Assembly (NCBI GenBank): GCA_937928405.1
Contig: CALFWZ010000204.1
Coordinates: 1 to 33,404 of the forward strand
Direction of reading: 5' to 3'
Origin: an uncultured Saprospiraceae bacterium
GTDB taxonomy: Bacteria; Bacteroidota; Bacteroidia; Chitinophagales; Saprospiraceae
Length of the DNA stretch: 33,404 bases
The translations under genes were made by a program, and so were the position numbers. Of the stretch, positions 8,285 to 16,766 are shown piece by piece. Position 1 is the stretch's first letter. Each line of letters opens with the position of its first letter. The notes beneath the pieces were generated by a model. It worked only from the letters and a program-made list of their open reading frames with translations. It searched no databases and was not told where the DNA came from.

Positions 8285-8404
8285 ATGTCCAAGAGTTGCT
8301 GCAAGAAAAAATGTTGTAAAAAGTATAAAAAAAAGAAAAAGAAACATTGCAAAAAATGCCCTAAAACGTGCATTAACTGCAAGTTGAACGACTTCATTGA
8401 ATAA
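8285..8404 (+). CDS. Cys/Lys-rich microprotein, candidate metal binder
   Basis: A 39-residue open frame, ATG at 8285 to TAA at 8402-8404, filling the gap between ferritin (5 bases upstream) and the membrane protein at 8414 (9 bases downstream). It has eight Cys, arranged CC at 5-6, CC at 10-11, then HCKKC at 21-25 and C-x2-C at 29-32, and about sixteen Lys, most in a central run. Paired CxxC and CC motifs with a His are typical of metal-binding knuckles. The poly-Lys stretch could bind nucleic acid, polyphosphate or the acidic ferritin surface. I do not recognise a family. The tight spacing and the fitted gap argue that it is real, though A-rich sequence gives Lys codons by chance. The metal-binding role is inferred. 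Confidence 0.65.
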   Translation: MSKSCCKKKCCKKYKKKKKKHCKKCPKTCINCKLNDFIE

Positions 8405-8413
8405 TTTTAACGT

Positions 8414-8635
8414 ATGGAATATCTAGGTCTAATCTTCGAATTTATCTTTTTAGCAATCGGTGTTTACTTATATTTGTTTGTACGAGGCTTTATTACCCAA
8501 AAAGACCCTGCAAAACAGGTTAAAATGGATGAATTTCGGAAGGAAAATGGCTGGTGGCTCCGTTTGGCCGCAATTGCCTTGATTTCGGTAATGACCATAA
8601 ATATCGCCCTACATATCCAGCAATTATTATCCTAA
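8414..8635 (+). CDS. Small two-helix membrane protein
   Basis: A 73-residue protein with two predicted membrane helices (about 4-25 and 49-68) joined by a basic, polar loop containing KDPAKQVKMDEFRKENGWW. Both termini probably lie on the same side. It starts 9 bases after the microprotein stop, so it is likely the last gene of the ferritin cluster. Family and function are not recognised. Confidence 0.7.
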   Translation: MEYLGLIFEFIFLAIGVYLYLFVRGFITQKDPAKQVKMDEFRKENGWWLRLAAIALISVMTINIALHIQQLLS

Positions 8636-8801
8636 TACTAGCATAATACCCCATTTTATACCTATTCTCTGCACGAAATTGCTTATTATTGCGGATAGGG
8701 TTGGGTCCTTTCTGACGAACCCGACTATGAGATATTTTCTTTGGCAAATAGAAAAAACACAGAAAATATCAATTTCGAATCATCGAACGTATTTTGCTCT
8801 T

Positions 8802-10427
8802 ATGAAAAAAATCTTACTCCCGGCCTTGATGGTATTCCTACTATCGGGTCTTTCTTTCGCCCAGCAGACTGCTTCGGCCGAAAAGGATTTCTTTAGTACC
8901 GATCAGGTGCATGCGCTAAAGCTTACCTTCAATCAGCAGGACTGGCCCTACCTTTTGGATAGTTTACGCATTCAAGGTGACGGCTATTTACTGGCGAACA
9001 TTGAAATCGACGGTCAGCTATACGAAAACGTAGGAATCCGTTACCGTGGTTCTAAGTCTTTTCGGACGGGAAGCAAACGCAACGCCTTCAATATCAAGTT
9101 GAATTATATCAACAAAAATCAGAACCACCAAGGTTACAAAAAAATTAAGCTCTCTAATGCGCTTCGCGATCCCAGTCTACTGCGGGAAGTGATGGGGTAT
9201 GAGGTGGTAGGAAATTATTTGCCTACTCCCAAAGCTGGTTATACGAACCTCTCCATCAACAATGATAACTATGGATTATTTATCGCCATCGAACCGGTCG
9301 ATAAAGTGTTTCTAAAAAAACACTATGGTGAAGCAAAAGGAACGTTGATTAAGGCTGCTTCCACTTTACCGGATAAAATGTCCAAGAACTGTAAGAACAA
9401 AATCTACGCTGCACTGGAATATGAAAAAGATATTACTTGCTATATGGGTAATTTTGAAATGAATTCAGAAGCAGGATGGGATGACTTGATCGAATTGACG
9501 GATGTACTTAATAATCGTCCGGCAGATATCGAAAAAGTACTCAACGTAGATCGTACACTTTGGATGCTGGCTTTTAATAATGCCATTGCTAACTTAAGTA
9601 GTTATACTGGACAAAACAGCCAGAATTTTTATCTATACAAAGATCAGTACGGACAGTTTAATCCCATCGTTTGGGACTTAAATTTGGCTTTTGGTAGTTT
9701 TAAAAATACGGGGATTGGATCAGATTTAGATTTGAAAAAACTACAAACGATGGATCCACTTTTACATATGGATAATCCCACCAAACCACTTATTAGCCAG
9801 TTGTTGAAAAAGGCAGAATACAAGAAGATTTACCTTGATCATATTCGAACCATTATTTATGATCATTTTGTTAATGGAGAATATGAAGCGAGAGCGCAGG
9901 AATTGCAGACGATGATTCGCAACAGTTTCATTAATGATCCAAATAAATTTTATACAACAGCAGAGTTTGATGGTAGCCTTTCTCAAACTACCGGCAAAAG
10001 AAGTAAGATTCCTGGTATCGTAGAATTGATGTCTAAACGAGCTCGATTCCTAAAGAAACATGCTGAACTAGCGATTTTTCCACCCGAAGTAGACGAGGTG
10101 AGACTTACACAAAGAGAAAAATTTTCTACCAAAGAAATAAAAGATTTTCAATTTGTCGTAACGGTAAAAAATCGAGCAAACCGCGTTAAATTATTTTATC
10201 GCCATAACTCAGCGCTACCTTACCAGTCTGTATATTTAGCAGATGATGGAAAGCATAATGATCAAGCCGCAGGTGATAAAGTTTTTGGTATTACCGTTAA
10301 ACCGACTGACGGTCACGACACCCTCGAATATTATTTCCAAACAGAGAATGCAAAGGCTTCCGGATTTTATCCACGCAATTATATGTATGAACCTGGTATG
10401 ACCTCTCTAAAAGAATTAAATAAATAA
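8802..10427 (+). CDS. Exported CotH-family protein (kinase-like fold), copy 1
   Basis: A 541-residue protein with a signal peptide ending near SFAQQ. The CotH-family domain spans about residues 50-420. Visible blocks are GIRYRGSKSF, KIKLSNALRDPSLLREV, the conserved LWMLAFNNAIANLSSY, and VWDLN at about 290-294, which matches the D-x-N metal-binding motif of CotH kinases. Bacillus CotH phosphorylates spore-coat proteins; exported bacterial homologues are common in Bacteroidota with unknown targets. An upstream TTG at 8679 is in frame, but it would place 41 polar residues before the signal peptide, so the ATG at 8802 is used. The C-terminal part (about 430-541) looks like a beta-sandwich. It is paralogous to the next gene. 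Confidence 0.88.
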   Translation: MKKILLPALMVFLLSGLSFAQQTASAEKDFFSTDQVHALKLTFNQQDWPYLLDSLRIQGDGYLLANIEIDGQLYENVGIRYRGSKSFRTGSKRNAFNIKLNYINKNQNHQGYKKIKLSNALRDPSLLREVMGYEVVGNYLPTPKAGYTNLSINNDNYGLFIAIEPVDKVFLKKHYGEAKGTLIKAASTLPDKMSKNCKNKIYAALEYEKDITCYMGNFEMNSEAGWDDLIELTDVLNNRPADIEKVLNVDRTLWMLAFNNAIANLSSYTGQNSQNFYLYKDQYGQFNPIVWDLNLAFGSFKNTGIGSDLDLKKLQTMDPLLHMDNPTKPLISQLLKKAEYKKIYLDHIRTIIYDHFVNGEYEARAQELQTMIRNSFINDPNKFYTTAEFDGSLSQTTGKRSKIPGIVELMSKRARFLKKHAELAIFPPEVDEVRLTQREKFSTKEIKDFQFVVTVKNRANRVKLFYRHNSALPYQSVYLADDGKHNDQAAGDKVFGITVKPTDGHDTLEYYFQTENAKASGFYPRNYMYEPGMTSLKELNK

Positions 10428-10438
10428 AATTATAAACC

Positions 10439-10461
10439 CCAAATACGTATTTTGTATTTGG
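10439..10461. repeat. Hairpin between the CotH paralogs
   Basis: CCAAATAC/GTATTTGG is a perfect 8-bp stem with a 7-nt loop, 12 bases after the first CotH stop. There is no T-run, so it is not a classic terminator. Confidence 0.55.
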
Positions 10462-10479
10462 TCACCGAGAACACCTTTG
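10451..10479 (+). promoter_or_regulatory. Candidate promoter for the second CotH gene
   Basis: TTTG at 10451-10454, a 17-base spacer and CACCTTTG (one mismatch to TAnnTTTG) at 10472-10479 fit the Bacteroidota promoter layout. Transcription would start about 40 bases before the ATG at 10528. Confidence 0.4.
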
Positions 10480-10527
10480 CCAAACATATTTCATATATTG
10501 TTTTACCAAACAACACTTAGTTGACAC

Positions 10528-12102
10528 ATGGCGAAGTATATCTATTGGTTCCTTTTTCTTTGCTTATCCTACCTCTCGTACGGTCAGGACTTGTACGACC
10601 CTAACCAGGTCGTAGATATTTATATTGAATTTTCTGATCCGCTCTGGGAGGCCAGACTTGATTCTCTAAAACAGGTTGGAAATGATGACCGATTGATCGG
10701 AAAAGTGAAAATCAAAGGGATTACTTATGATAGTGTAGGTATTCGCTACAAAGGAAATAGTTCTTATTATAATGTTCGGAAAACCAAATCCAGCAAACTT
10801 CCTTTTAATATAAAAGCAAATACGATCAAGAAAGGGCAACGCTTTCTTGGTGATGTGAAAACCATCAAACTTTCTAATGTTTTTCGAGATCCTAGCTATT
10901 TGCGGGAAGTACTCTCATATCAGATTGCTGGAATGTATCTACCGGCACCAAAAGCCAATTTTGCTAGGGTATATGTTAACAATAAGCTGATTGGATTTTA
11001 TAATAATACCTCTTCTGTTGATAAGGATTTTTTAAAAGAATATTTTGGCAGTAAGGATGGAACCCTCGTTAAATGTGATCCTAGTTGGAATGCACAGCCT
11101 GGTAATAAATGCAGTAAAGGCGAAAAAGCTTCTTTGATGTATCAAGGAAAAGATACAAGTTGTTACTATGCTAATTATGAAATGAAATCGGACCAGGGTT
11201 GGAATGCTTTAGCGGGGCTTACTTATGTGCTGAATAAGGACCCTAAGCAGTTAGAAAACATACTTAATATTGACCGGACTTTGTGGATGCACGCATTTAA
11301 TAACATCCTTGTGAACCTAGATAGTTACGCAGGACGTCTTTGCCACAACTATTATTTATACCAAGATAGTTTTGGGATCTTTCAACCTATTCCTTGGGAT
11401 ATGAATCTTTCTTTTGGTGGTTTTCGTTACGCAGATGAAAAGAAAGCACTTGATAATGAAGGTCTTCAAAAACTAAGTCCTTTTACTCATTATAAAAGCC
11501 CCAATCGTCCTTTAATTAGTAAGGTGTTGGCAACGCCACTTTACCGTAAGGTGTATGTTGCTCACCTGAAAACGATTTTGGAGGAATTTTTTATTTCAGG
11601 AAAATATCAGTCAATAGGTAATCAAATTCAATCACAGATCGATCGCTACGTACGAGAAGATCCTAATAAATTATATCCCTACGAAACCTTTCGGCAAAAC
11701 CTAAATACCACAAGTGATGCAGAAGGGGCCAAAATTATTGGCGTTACAGAACTAATGAAAGAACGAATTGCTTACCTACGGGCACATCCTTTGTTGAAAA
11801 AAACAGCTCCCATAATTACGGAGGTAAAACATGAAGTTAGAGATTCACAAGTAGTCATTACCGCTAAGGTAACGGATGCGGAATCTGCTTACCTTTGTTA
11901 CCGTACTGGAAAATTTGCTCCCTTCAAACGAGTGACAATGAAAGATGATGGAGCGCATTTTGACCAAGCCGCAGACGATCAACGTTATGGTTGGACAATT
12001 CCGTATAATAAAGGAATTACCTACTATCTGATCGGTGAAGCAGAAAAAACCGCTTCTACTTCTCCCGCTCGTGCAGCTATGAAGTATTATGAAATACCGT
12101 AA
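10528..12102 (+). CDS. Exported CotH-family protein (kinase-like fold), copy 2
   Basis: A 524-residue paralog of the preceding gene with the same domain order. A signal peptide ends near LSYGQ. The CotH-like core has GIRYKGNSSYY, TIKLSNVFRDPSYLREV, LWMHAFNNILVNLDSY and PWDMN at about 289-293 (the D-x-N metal site). The C-terminal beta-sandwich begins near PIITEVKHEV. Both copies share DDGxHxDQAAxD in the C-terminal region. Keeping the metal-site Asp and Asn in both copies suggests both are active. Paired CotH proteins next to a VTC-domain gene are a recurrent arrangement; the phosphoryl acceptor is unknown. Confidence 0.88.
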   Translation: MAKYIYWFLFLCLSYLSYGQDLYDPNQVVDIYIEFSDPLWEARLDSLKQVGNDDRLIGKVKIKGITYDSVGIRYKGNSSYYNVRKTKSSKLPFNIKANTIKKGQRFLGDVKTIKLSNVFRDPSYLREVLSYQIAGMYLPAPKANFARVYVNNKLIGFYNNTSSVDKDFLKEYFGSKDGTLVKCDPSWNAQPGNKCSKGEKASLMYQGKDTSCYYANYEMKSDQGWNALAGLTYVLNKDPKQLENILNIDRTLWMHAFNNILVNLDSYAGRLCHNYYLYQDSFGIFQPIPWDMNLSFGGFRYADEKKALDNEGLQKLSPFTHYKSPNRPLISKVLATPLYRKVYVAHLKTILEEFFISGKYQSIGNQIQSQIDRYVREDPNKLYPYETFRQNLNTTSDAEGAKIIGVTELMKERIAYLRAHPLLKKTAPIITEVKHEVRDSQVVITAKVTDAESAYLCYRTGKFAPFKRVTMKDDGAHFDQAADDQRYGWTIPYNKGITYYLIGEAEKTASTSPARAAMKYYEIP

Positions 12103-12150
12103 ATTTTTGAGCAACCCGAGACTAAAATAAACGTATAAATTGAATCAGTA

Positions 12151-12167
12151 CTCATCTTCTTGATGAG
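12151..12167 (+). repeat. Short perfect hairpin upstream of ompA
   Basis: CTCATC/GATGAG is a 6-bp stem with a 5-nt loop, followed by TACTCTTG at 12169-12176, one mismatch from a -7 box. It could be the end of the CotH transcript or part of the ompA promoter region. Confidence 0.35.
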
Positions 12168-12207
12168 ATACTCTTGCTTGTAAATACATAACACGATTAC
12201 CAAAAAC

Positions 12208-13620
12208 ATGATTAGAACTATCCTTTGCTGTCTGGTATTTTTTTTAAGTATCCATCTAGCGTTTACTCAAACTCCTGATCGTCCCAATGCTTTCACTGGA
12301 AAAAGACTGTGGAGCGATCATCAAACTACTAATGGAGGATCTTTTTCCAATTTTGGAGATTACGGAAGTGGTTTTGAACTAGCTTATCTTCGCAATTTAG
12401 GACAGAAATTTAATTTTGGTGTTCCTGTTCAATTGATGGTTATCGATCTTCCAGATGAGCTGGATAATTTGACAACCTTTGGAATTGATGCGATTGGTCA
12501 ATTTCAATTATACCGTCCAGGCGCCAGGTTGATTCCTTATTTTTCTACTGGAGTAGGTGGCGTTTTGGAATCTTGGGAAGATTTGAGTTTTCAATTACCA
12601 ATTAATGTTGGAGTCAATATTCGGTTTGGCGATCATGCTTTTATTAATACCCAAGCGGGTTTTAGAAAATCACTGGATGGTAATCGCGATCATTTTCAAT
12701 ACGGTATTGGACTTGGATTCTATCTAGGAAAAGTAGATGAAACGCAGAAAGAACCTAAATCAAGAGATAAAGATCGGGATGGTATCGAGGATTTCGATGA
12801 TGATTGCCCAGAGATTCCAGGTGTGGCAGCTTTTAAAGGCTGTCCTGATACCGATGCTGATGGGATCGAAGATCGTAATGATATTTGCCCAGAAGTCCCT
12901 GGTACCAAAGAAACAAATGGTTGTCCAGATGCCGATAAGGATACTTTTGCAGATGATGTCGACGATTGTCCCAATATTCCTGGCACGCTAAACGGATGTC
13001 CCGATGATGATCAGGATGGCGTGGCGAATCAAGATGATAAATGCCCTAAGGTAGCAGGACCTGCCTCCAACCAAGGATGTCCGGTGACCGTAGCAGATAA
13101 TGATGGAGATGGTATACCTGATGCAGAAGACAAATGTCCTGATGCAGCTGGCCCATTGAATGGTTGTCCAGATAGTGACAATGATGGCTTTGCAGATAAT
13201 GTTGATCGTTGTCCTAATGCAGCGGCTCCGCTGAGTAAAGATGGTTGTCCAGAAATTAAAAAAGAAGATAAAGAGGTACTGGATTATGCAGTACAAGCCG
13301 TACAGTTTGAATTTTCTAGTGCTAATTTAAAATCCGTTTCTTATCCTGTACTGGATCAAGTTAAAGCGGTGTTGGATAAGTATCCGGGGTATCAATTGCA
13401 GATTACGGGGCATACAGATAGTGTAGGAGATACAGCTGCCAACGAAGCATTGTCCATTAAGCGAGCTAATGCTTGTTATCTCTACTTGGTTTCAAAAGGG
13501 GTAGATGCCAATCGGTTAATTGTTACGGGGCTTGGCGAATCACAACCCATTGCTGATAATAATACAGAAGAGGGACGCTCTCTAAATCGACGAGTTGAAT
13601 TTACCGTGATTCCTAGATAG
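12208..13620 (+). CDS. OmpA-family outer-membrane protein with thrombospondin type 3 repeats
   Basis: A 470-residue protein: signal peptide ending near LAFTQ; a region of about 160 residues resembling an outer-membrane beta-barrel; then at about 185-350 several calcium-binding thrombospondin type 3 repeats (pattern D-x-D-x-D-G-I-x-D-x-x-D-x-C-P). The C-terminal OmpA-like domain (about 355-470) contains QITGHTDSVGDTAANE and RVEFTVIPR, which bind peptidoglycan. The repeats act as a Ca-stabilised spacer between membrane and wall. Its place between CotH and VTC genes is noted, but the spacers include hairpins, so a single operon is uncertain. Confidence 0.92.
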   Translation: MIRTILCCLVFFLSIHLAFTQTPDRPNAFTGKRLWSDHQTTNGGSFSNFGDYGSGFELAYLRNLGQKFNFGVPVQLMVIDLPDELDNLTTFGIDAIGQFQLYRPGARLIPYFSTGVGGVLESWEDLSFQLPINVGVNIRFGDHAFINTQAGFRKSLDGNRDHFQYGIGLGFYLGKVDETQKEPKSRDKDRDGIEDFDDDCPEIPGVAAFKGCPDTDADGIEDRNDICPEVPGTKETNGCPDADKDTFADDVDDCPNIPGTLNGCPDDDQDGVANQDDKCPKVAGPASNQGCPVTVADNDGDGIPDAEDKCPDAAGPLNGCPDSDNDGFADNVDRCPNAAAPLSKDGCPEIKKEDKEVLDYAVQAVQFEFSSANLKSVSYPVLDQVKAVLDKYPGYQLQITGHTDSVGDTAANEALSIKRANACYLYLVSKGVDANRLIVTGLGESQPIADNNTEEGRSLNRRVEFTVIPR

Positions 13621-13631
13621 CAGTACTATTA

Positions 13632-13688
13632 TTGGATTGTTGAACTTATGAATTGTTGATGAAACAATTCATAAGTCCAACAATCCAA
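13632..13688. repeat. 26-bp-arm hairpin between ompA and the VTC gene
   Basis: The arms at 13632-13657 and 13663-13688 are inverted repeats of 26 bp with a single mismatch (a G-U or A-C pair) and a 5-nt loop. It is rich in the word ATTGTTG/CAACAAT, also found at 4331-4362 and 17659-17703. It starts 12 bases after the ompA stop and ends 17 bases before the VTC start. No T-run follows. Confidence 0.75.
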
Positions 13689-13704
13689 CGATTCAACATC
13701 TCAC

Positions 13705-14340
13705 ATGCGTTACGAAAGAAAATATAGAATTGAAGATCAGTCATTGGCTTTTGTCGAGCAAATGATTCGTCATCATCCTTGGGGCTTTAGAACCCTATTT
13801 CCAGATCGACAGGTCAATAATATTTATTTTGATACGCCAGGGTTGACTTGCTATAAAGAAAATGTAGCTGGTATTGCGGAGCGCAAAAAATATCGAATCC
13901 GTTGGTATGGCGATTTGGCGTCCACACAAGGAGCAAAGAATCAGCTGGAAGTTAAAATAAAAAATAATGCATTGGGAGCAAAAGAGCGATATGATTTCCC
14001 CGCATTTCTGTTGTCCGATTGGCGTAAGCTTGGAACCGTTGTCAAAAATGCCTTACCTCGTCCTGTTAGTTTGATTCCTACTTTATTAAATGCTTACCAA
14101 CGCTCTTATTATGGATTGGCCACCGAAAAATTCCGGATTACGATTGATCGAAAGCTAGGATATTGTCCGTTAATTCAGGAGAATCAACAACCAGAGATTC
14201 GTTTTTTGGATGAAGGAATTATTGTAGAAATAAAGTATGATGAATCCTTAGAAGCAGAAGCCAATCAGGTATTACAGTATATACCGTTTCGGGCCACGAA
14301 GAATTCTAAGTATGTAACAGGAATTGAAACGGTGCGCTAA
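13705..14340 (+). CDS. VTC-domain (polyphosphate polymerase-like) protein
   Basis: A 211-residue cytoplasmic protein of the VTC/CYTH-like superfamily. Visible features are the N-terminal RYERKYRI (the basic E-R-K-Y start typical of the family), FDTPGLTCYKENVAG, the RKKYRIRWYG strand, NQLEVKIKN and IIVEIKYDESL, whose charged side chains would line the catalytic tunnel. In yeast Vtc4 this fold makes polyphosphate from ATP; small bacterial members are frequently found with CotH-like proteins and a DUF4956 membrane protein. The DUF4956 partner is not seen here. Its stop overlaps the convergent porP stop by 4 bases. Confidence 0.85.
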   Translation: MRYERKYRIEDQSLAFVEQMIRHHPWGFRTLFPDRQVNNIYFDTPGLTCYKENVAGIAERKKYRIRWYGDLASTQGAKNQLEVKIKNNALGAKERYDFPAFLLSDWRKLGTVVKNALPRPVSLIPTLLNAYQRSYYGLATEKFRITIDRKLGYCPLIQENQQPEIRFLDEGIIVEIKYDESLEAEANQVLQYIPFRATKNSKYVTGIETVR

Positions 14341-15395
14341 AACTTAGGACAAAGAATACTTTCATTATCAAAATCTCCTAAATATAGGATAGAAAATTCA
14401 AAGGATTGCTGTCCTTGTTGGTGGACCGTTAGATCATCAAGATTGACATCGTAGCTCAGCCCAAATAATACACCTTTCCATTCTATTCCAACCATAGCAA
14501 TAACGGCATCTAAACTAAAAGAATCATCTTCATTGCTGACGGGACGAGCCCAAAAACCAAATTGGATGGCATTACCAGAATAAGTATCTATGGGCACTCT
14601 AAGGTTGGAGCCAGCGGTCAATTCCATATGTGGACCTTGCTTGGAAAATAAGGCACGAGGAATTAAAGACATTCGTTCTCCAACTGGAAATTGCAAACTT
14701 ATTTGACCTCCATAACGAGCGAATAATTTATTGTCGCCTCCAGCAATAGGACCAGCGGGAGTTTCTATTGTTGGATAGAAGGAAATATTTGGCTGTAGTA
14801 CATGATGCATAGAAGCACCAACGTTCAATACGGTCTTTTTCCCAAGCTGAATTAAATAGTTTAATCCAACATTTAAATCTGAAAAGGAAATAACATTAGG
14901 AGGAAGGTCTTCATTGGTACCAAGGGTGAATCCATCAATACTGTTAAACTCGTCATCAAAATCCAATCGGTCGTAAATAACTCCACGTTTGGTTAGTCCT
15001 AGCTGAACTCCGCCAGAAAGCGTCTGCGATCCTTCATATCCGAGCGCTTTATGGAATGATCCACTGAGTGCTACTTGATTGGTTTCAAAATCAATTCCAC
15101 CCACTTCATCATTAAAGAACATCAATCCGATCCCGACGGCATCTCGATATCGACTATTACCAGCCACATCGAAACGTACATCTACGGCAGCAGAAAAGGT
15201 TTGATAGGGTTGATCGAAAACACCTCGCCATTGGTCACGATAAATCATTCCGACTCGGTACCGACCAGCGAAATTACCCGTCATCGCTGGATTGAGCGTG
15301 AGGGGAGAGGCGTAAAATTGCGTGAAATGTTGATCTTGTGCGTTAGCAGAAAAGGCCAAGGTGCAGACCAAAAATAGCAGTATTATTTTCTTCAT
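14337..15395 (-). CDS. PorP/SprF-family outer-membrane protein
   Basis: A 352-residue protein with a signal peptide (KKIILLFLVCTLAF, cleavage near SANAQ). The start of the mature protein, DQHFTQFYASPLTLNPAMTG, is the hallmark of the PorP/SprF family: outer-membrane beta-barrels associated with type IX secretion and gliding. The rest is glycine- and aromatic-rich beta-barrel sequence. An exact -7 box (TAACTTTG, minus, 15423-15430) overlaps the upstream in-frame start at 15425, so the ATG at 15395 is used. No PKD-repeat partner adhesin, the usual neighbour of PorP/SprF, was seen. It converges on the VTC gene with a 4-base overlap of stops. Confidence 0.92.
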   Translation of the reverse strand: MKKIILLFLVCTLAFSANAQDQHFTQFYASPLTLNPAMTGNFAGRYRVGMIYRDQWRGVFDQPYQTFSAAVDVRFDVAGNSRYRDAVGIGLMFFNDEVGGIDFETNQVALSGSFHKALGYEGSQTLSGGVQLGLTKRGVIYDRLDFDDEFNSIDGFTLGTNEDLPPNVISFSDLNVGLNYLIQLGKKTVLNVGASMHHVLQPNISFYPTIETPAGPIAGGDNKLFARYGGQISLQFPVGERMSLIPRALFSKQGPHMELTAGSNLRVPIDTYSGNAIQFGFWARPVSNEDDSFSLDAVIAMVGIEWKGVLFGLSYDVNLDDLTVHQQGQQSFEFSILYLGDFDNESILCPKF

Positions 15396-15422
15396 GTTCA
15401 GATAATCGGTTGTACGAGACAG

Positions 15423-15430
15423 CAAAGTTA
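15423..15430 (-). promoter_or_regulatory. Bacteroidota -7 box for porP
   Basis: On the minus strand this reads TAACTTTG, an exact TAnnTTTG match. Transcription would begin near 15417, about 22 bases before the ATG at 15395, and after the alternative start at 15425. Confidence 0.6.
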
Positions 15431-15914
15431 AGCTTTACTAGGCTAATCTACCTTCATTTTGAGGTAATTAATAGACTTTATTCTGAAATTTTTTGTAAAG
15501 AACCCAAATAGAGATTTTTGGTCAGGTTGAGCCTCTTTTTAGAGTGCATAGCCTTAGCTATGGACGAGAAAAAAGGTGAAAAACTGGACAAAAAGATCAT
15601 TTGGGAGCATATAAATTATTTTGGAATAAAGTCTAATACAGTTGATATTCCCAAAGTTTTGAAATTCGAGCTAAAAAAGACCAGAATAATCAAATAACTT
15701 CATTGAAAACGCAGTTCGGTCTAGATATATTATATTATAAAAATCGTGCCTTTGTGTCTTATACTGTCCGATTTTCTGACCTACTTATACGATTGAACTA
15801 GATTACTCAATAATTAGATATGTATATTGATCTCGATTTTAAATATTTTTGCTACTTTTAAGACTGAATAGCGTGTAACATAAACGCTATTATAATTATA
15901 TTTACGAAACCTCT
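15426..15914. other. Divergent intergenic region, no gene seen
   Basis: This spacer lies between divergently transcribed porP and the NlpC/P60 gene. It contains the porP -7 box, the 164-bp palindrome at 15472-15635, and a plus-strand promoter candidate TACTTTTA (15853-15860, one mismatch). That candidate is followed by a perfect AATAGCG/CGCTATT stem at 15867-15891 that would lie at the very 5' end of the NlpC/P60 mRNA. Confidence 0.55.
15472..15635. repeat. 164-bp imperfect palindrome, copy B of a candidate repeat family
   Basis: The ends TAGACTTTATTC and GAATAAAGTCTA pair exactly. Moving inward, CCAAAT pairs with ATTTGG, TTTTTG with CAAAAA and CCTCTTTTT with AAAAAAGG. The core CATAGC-CTTA-GCTATG is perfect. 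The centre GCCTTAGC and the following RCGAG match palindrome A at 6761-6911. It lies about 280 bases before the NlpC/P60 start. Confidence 0.65.
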
Positions 15915-16760
15915 ATGATTTACGCCGTTTGTCCTTTAAGTGTGGTACCGATTCGAAGTAATGCTTCGGACAAAAGTGAAATGGTTTCCCAACTCTTGTT
16001 TGGTGAAACAGTGGAGGTGATGGAACAAAGAGGTAGTTGGGCAAAAGTCCGATGTCTTTGGGATAATTATATTGGTTGGACGGATCGCAAACAACTCAAA
16101 ATACTACCAGCAGAAGAGATTCAATTGTATCAAAAAAAATATGCACTAAGTCTTGAGTTGTTTCAAGGAGCGATGGCAGAAGGATATTCTTTACCAATTA
16201 CCATTGGTGCTACCTTACCTCGCTTCGATGGATTAAAATTTCATTTGAATGGTAGCAGCTTCACTTTTAGTGGGCAGGCCATTGAACCTGCCAAAATAAT
16301 GCAAGATAGCAGTATCCTTTTAAAAATTGCTAGACGATATTTATACGCGCCTTATCTCTGGGGCGGTCGTTCTCCATTGGGCATTGATTGTTCTGGCTTT
16401 ACGCAAATGGTCTATAAGATGATTGGTATTTCTATTCCAAGAGATGCTTCCCAACAAGTTGAAAAAGGACGATTGATAGATTTTGTCGAACAAGTGCAAC
16501 CCGGTGATCTGGCCTTTTTTGAAAACACAAAAAAGAAAATTGTCCACGTAGGCATCATCATGCCAGAACGAAAAATTATTCACGCTTCCGGTCAGGTTCG
16601 TATTGATCAGATTGATCATTTTGGAATCTACAACGCCGAAAAAGATAAGTATACCCACAAACTACGGGTCTTTAAACGATTGCTGGCGGATGAGTCACTA
16701 GACGCTCATGCCGAAGACGAAGAAGTACTTGATAATCCTAATCAGGTGGCGTTGTTTTAG
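15915..16760 (+). CDS. NlpC/P60 cysteine peptidase with N-terminal SH3 domains
   Basis: A 281-residue protein. The N-terminal half is SH3b-like (VVPIRSNASDKSEMVSQLL and WAKVRCLWDNYIGW). The C-terminal NlpC/P60 domain has the catalytic Cys in GIDCSGF (C159), His in HVGIIMP (H211) and a third polar residue, His, in KIIHASG (H223). The order resembles YkfC-like enzymes that cut the gamma-D-Glu/diamino-acid bond of wall peptides. No signal peptide is visible, so a cytoplasmic role in recycling murein peptides is most likely. The stop is 6 bases from the convergent Fic gene. Confidence 0.9.
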   Translation: MIYAVCPLSVVPIRSNASDKSEMVSQLLFGETVEVMEQRGSWAKVRCLWDNYIGWTDRKQLKILPAEEIQLYQKKYALSLELFQGAMAEGYSLPITIGATLPRFDGLKFHLNGSSFTFSGQAIEPAKIMQDSSILLKIARRYLYAPYLWGGRSPLGIDCSGFTQMVYKMIGISIPRDASQQVEKGRLIDFVEQVQPGDLAFFENTKKKIVHVGIIMPERKIIHASGQVRIDQIDHFGIYNAEKDKYTHKLRVFKRLLADESLDAHAEDEEVLDNPNQVALF

Positions 16761-16766
16761 AGGGGG

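Noticed and set aside
8679..8801. N-terminal extension of the first CotH gene from a TTG codon
   Set aside because: It would put 41 mostly polar residues before a clear signal peptide; the ATG at 8802 starts directly at the signal peptide.
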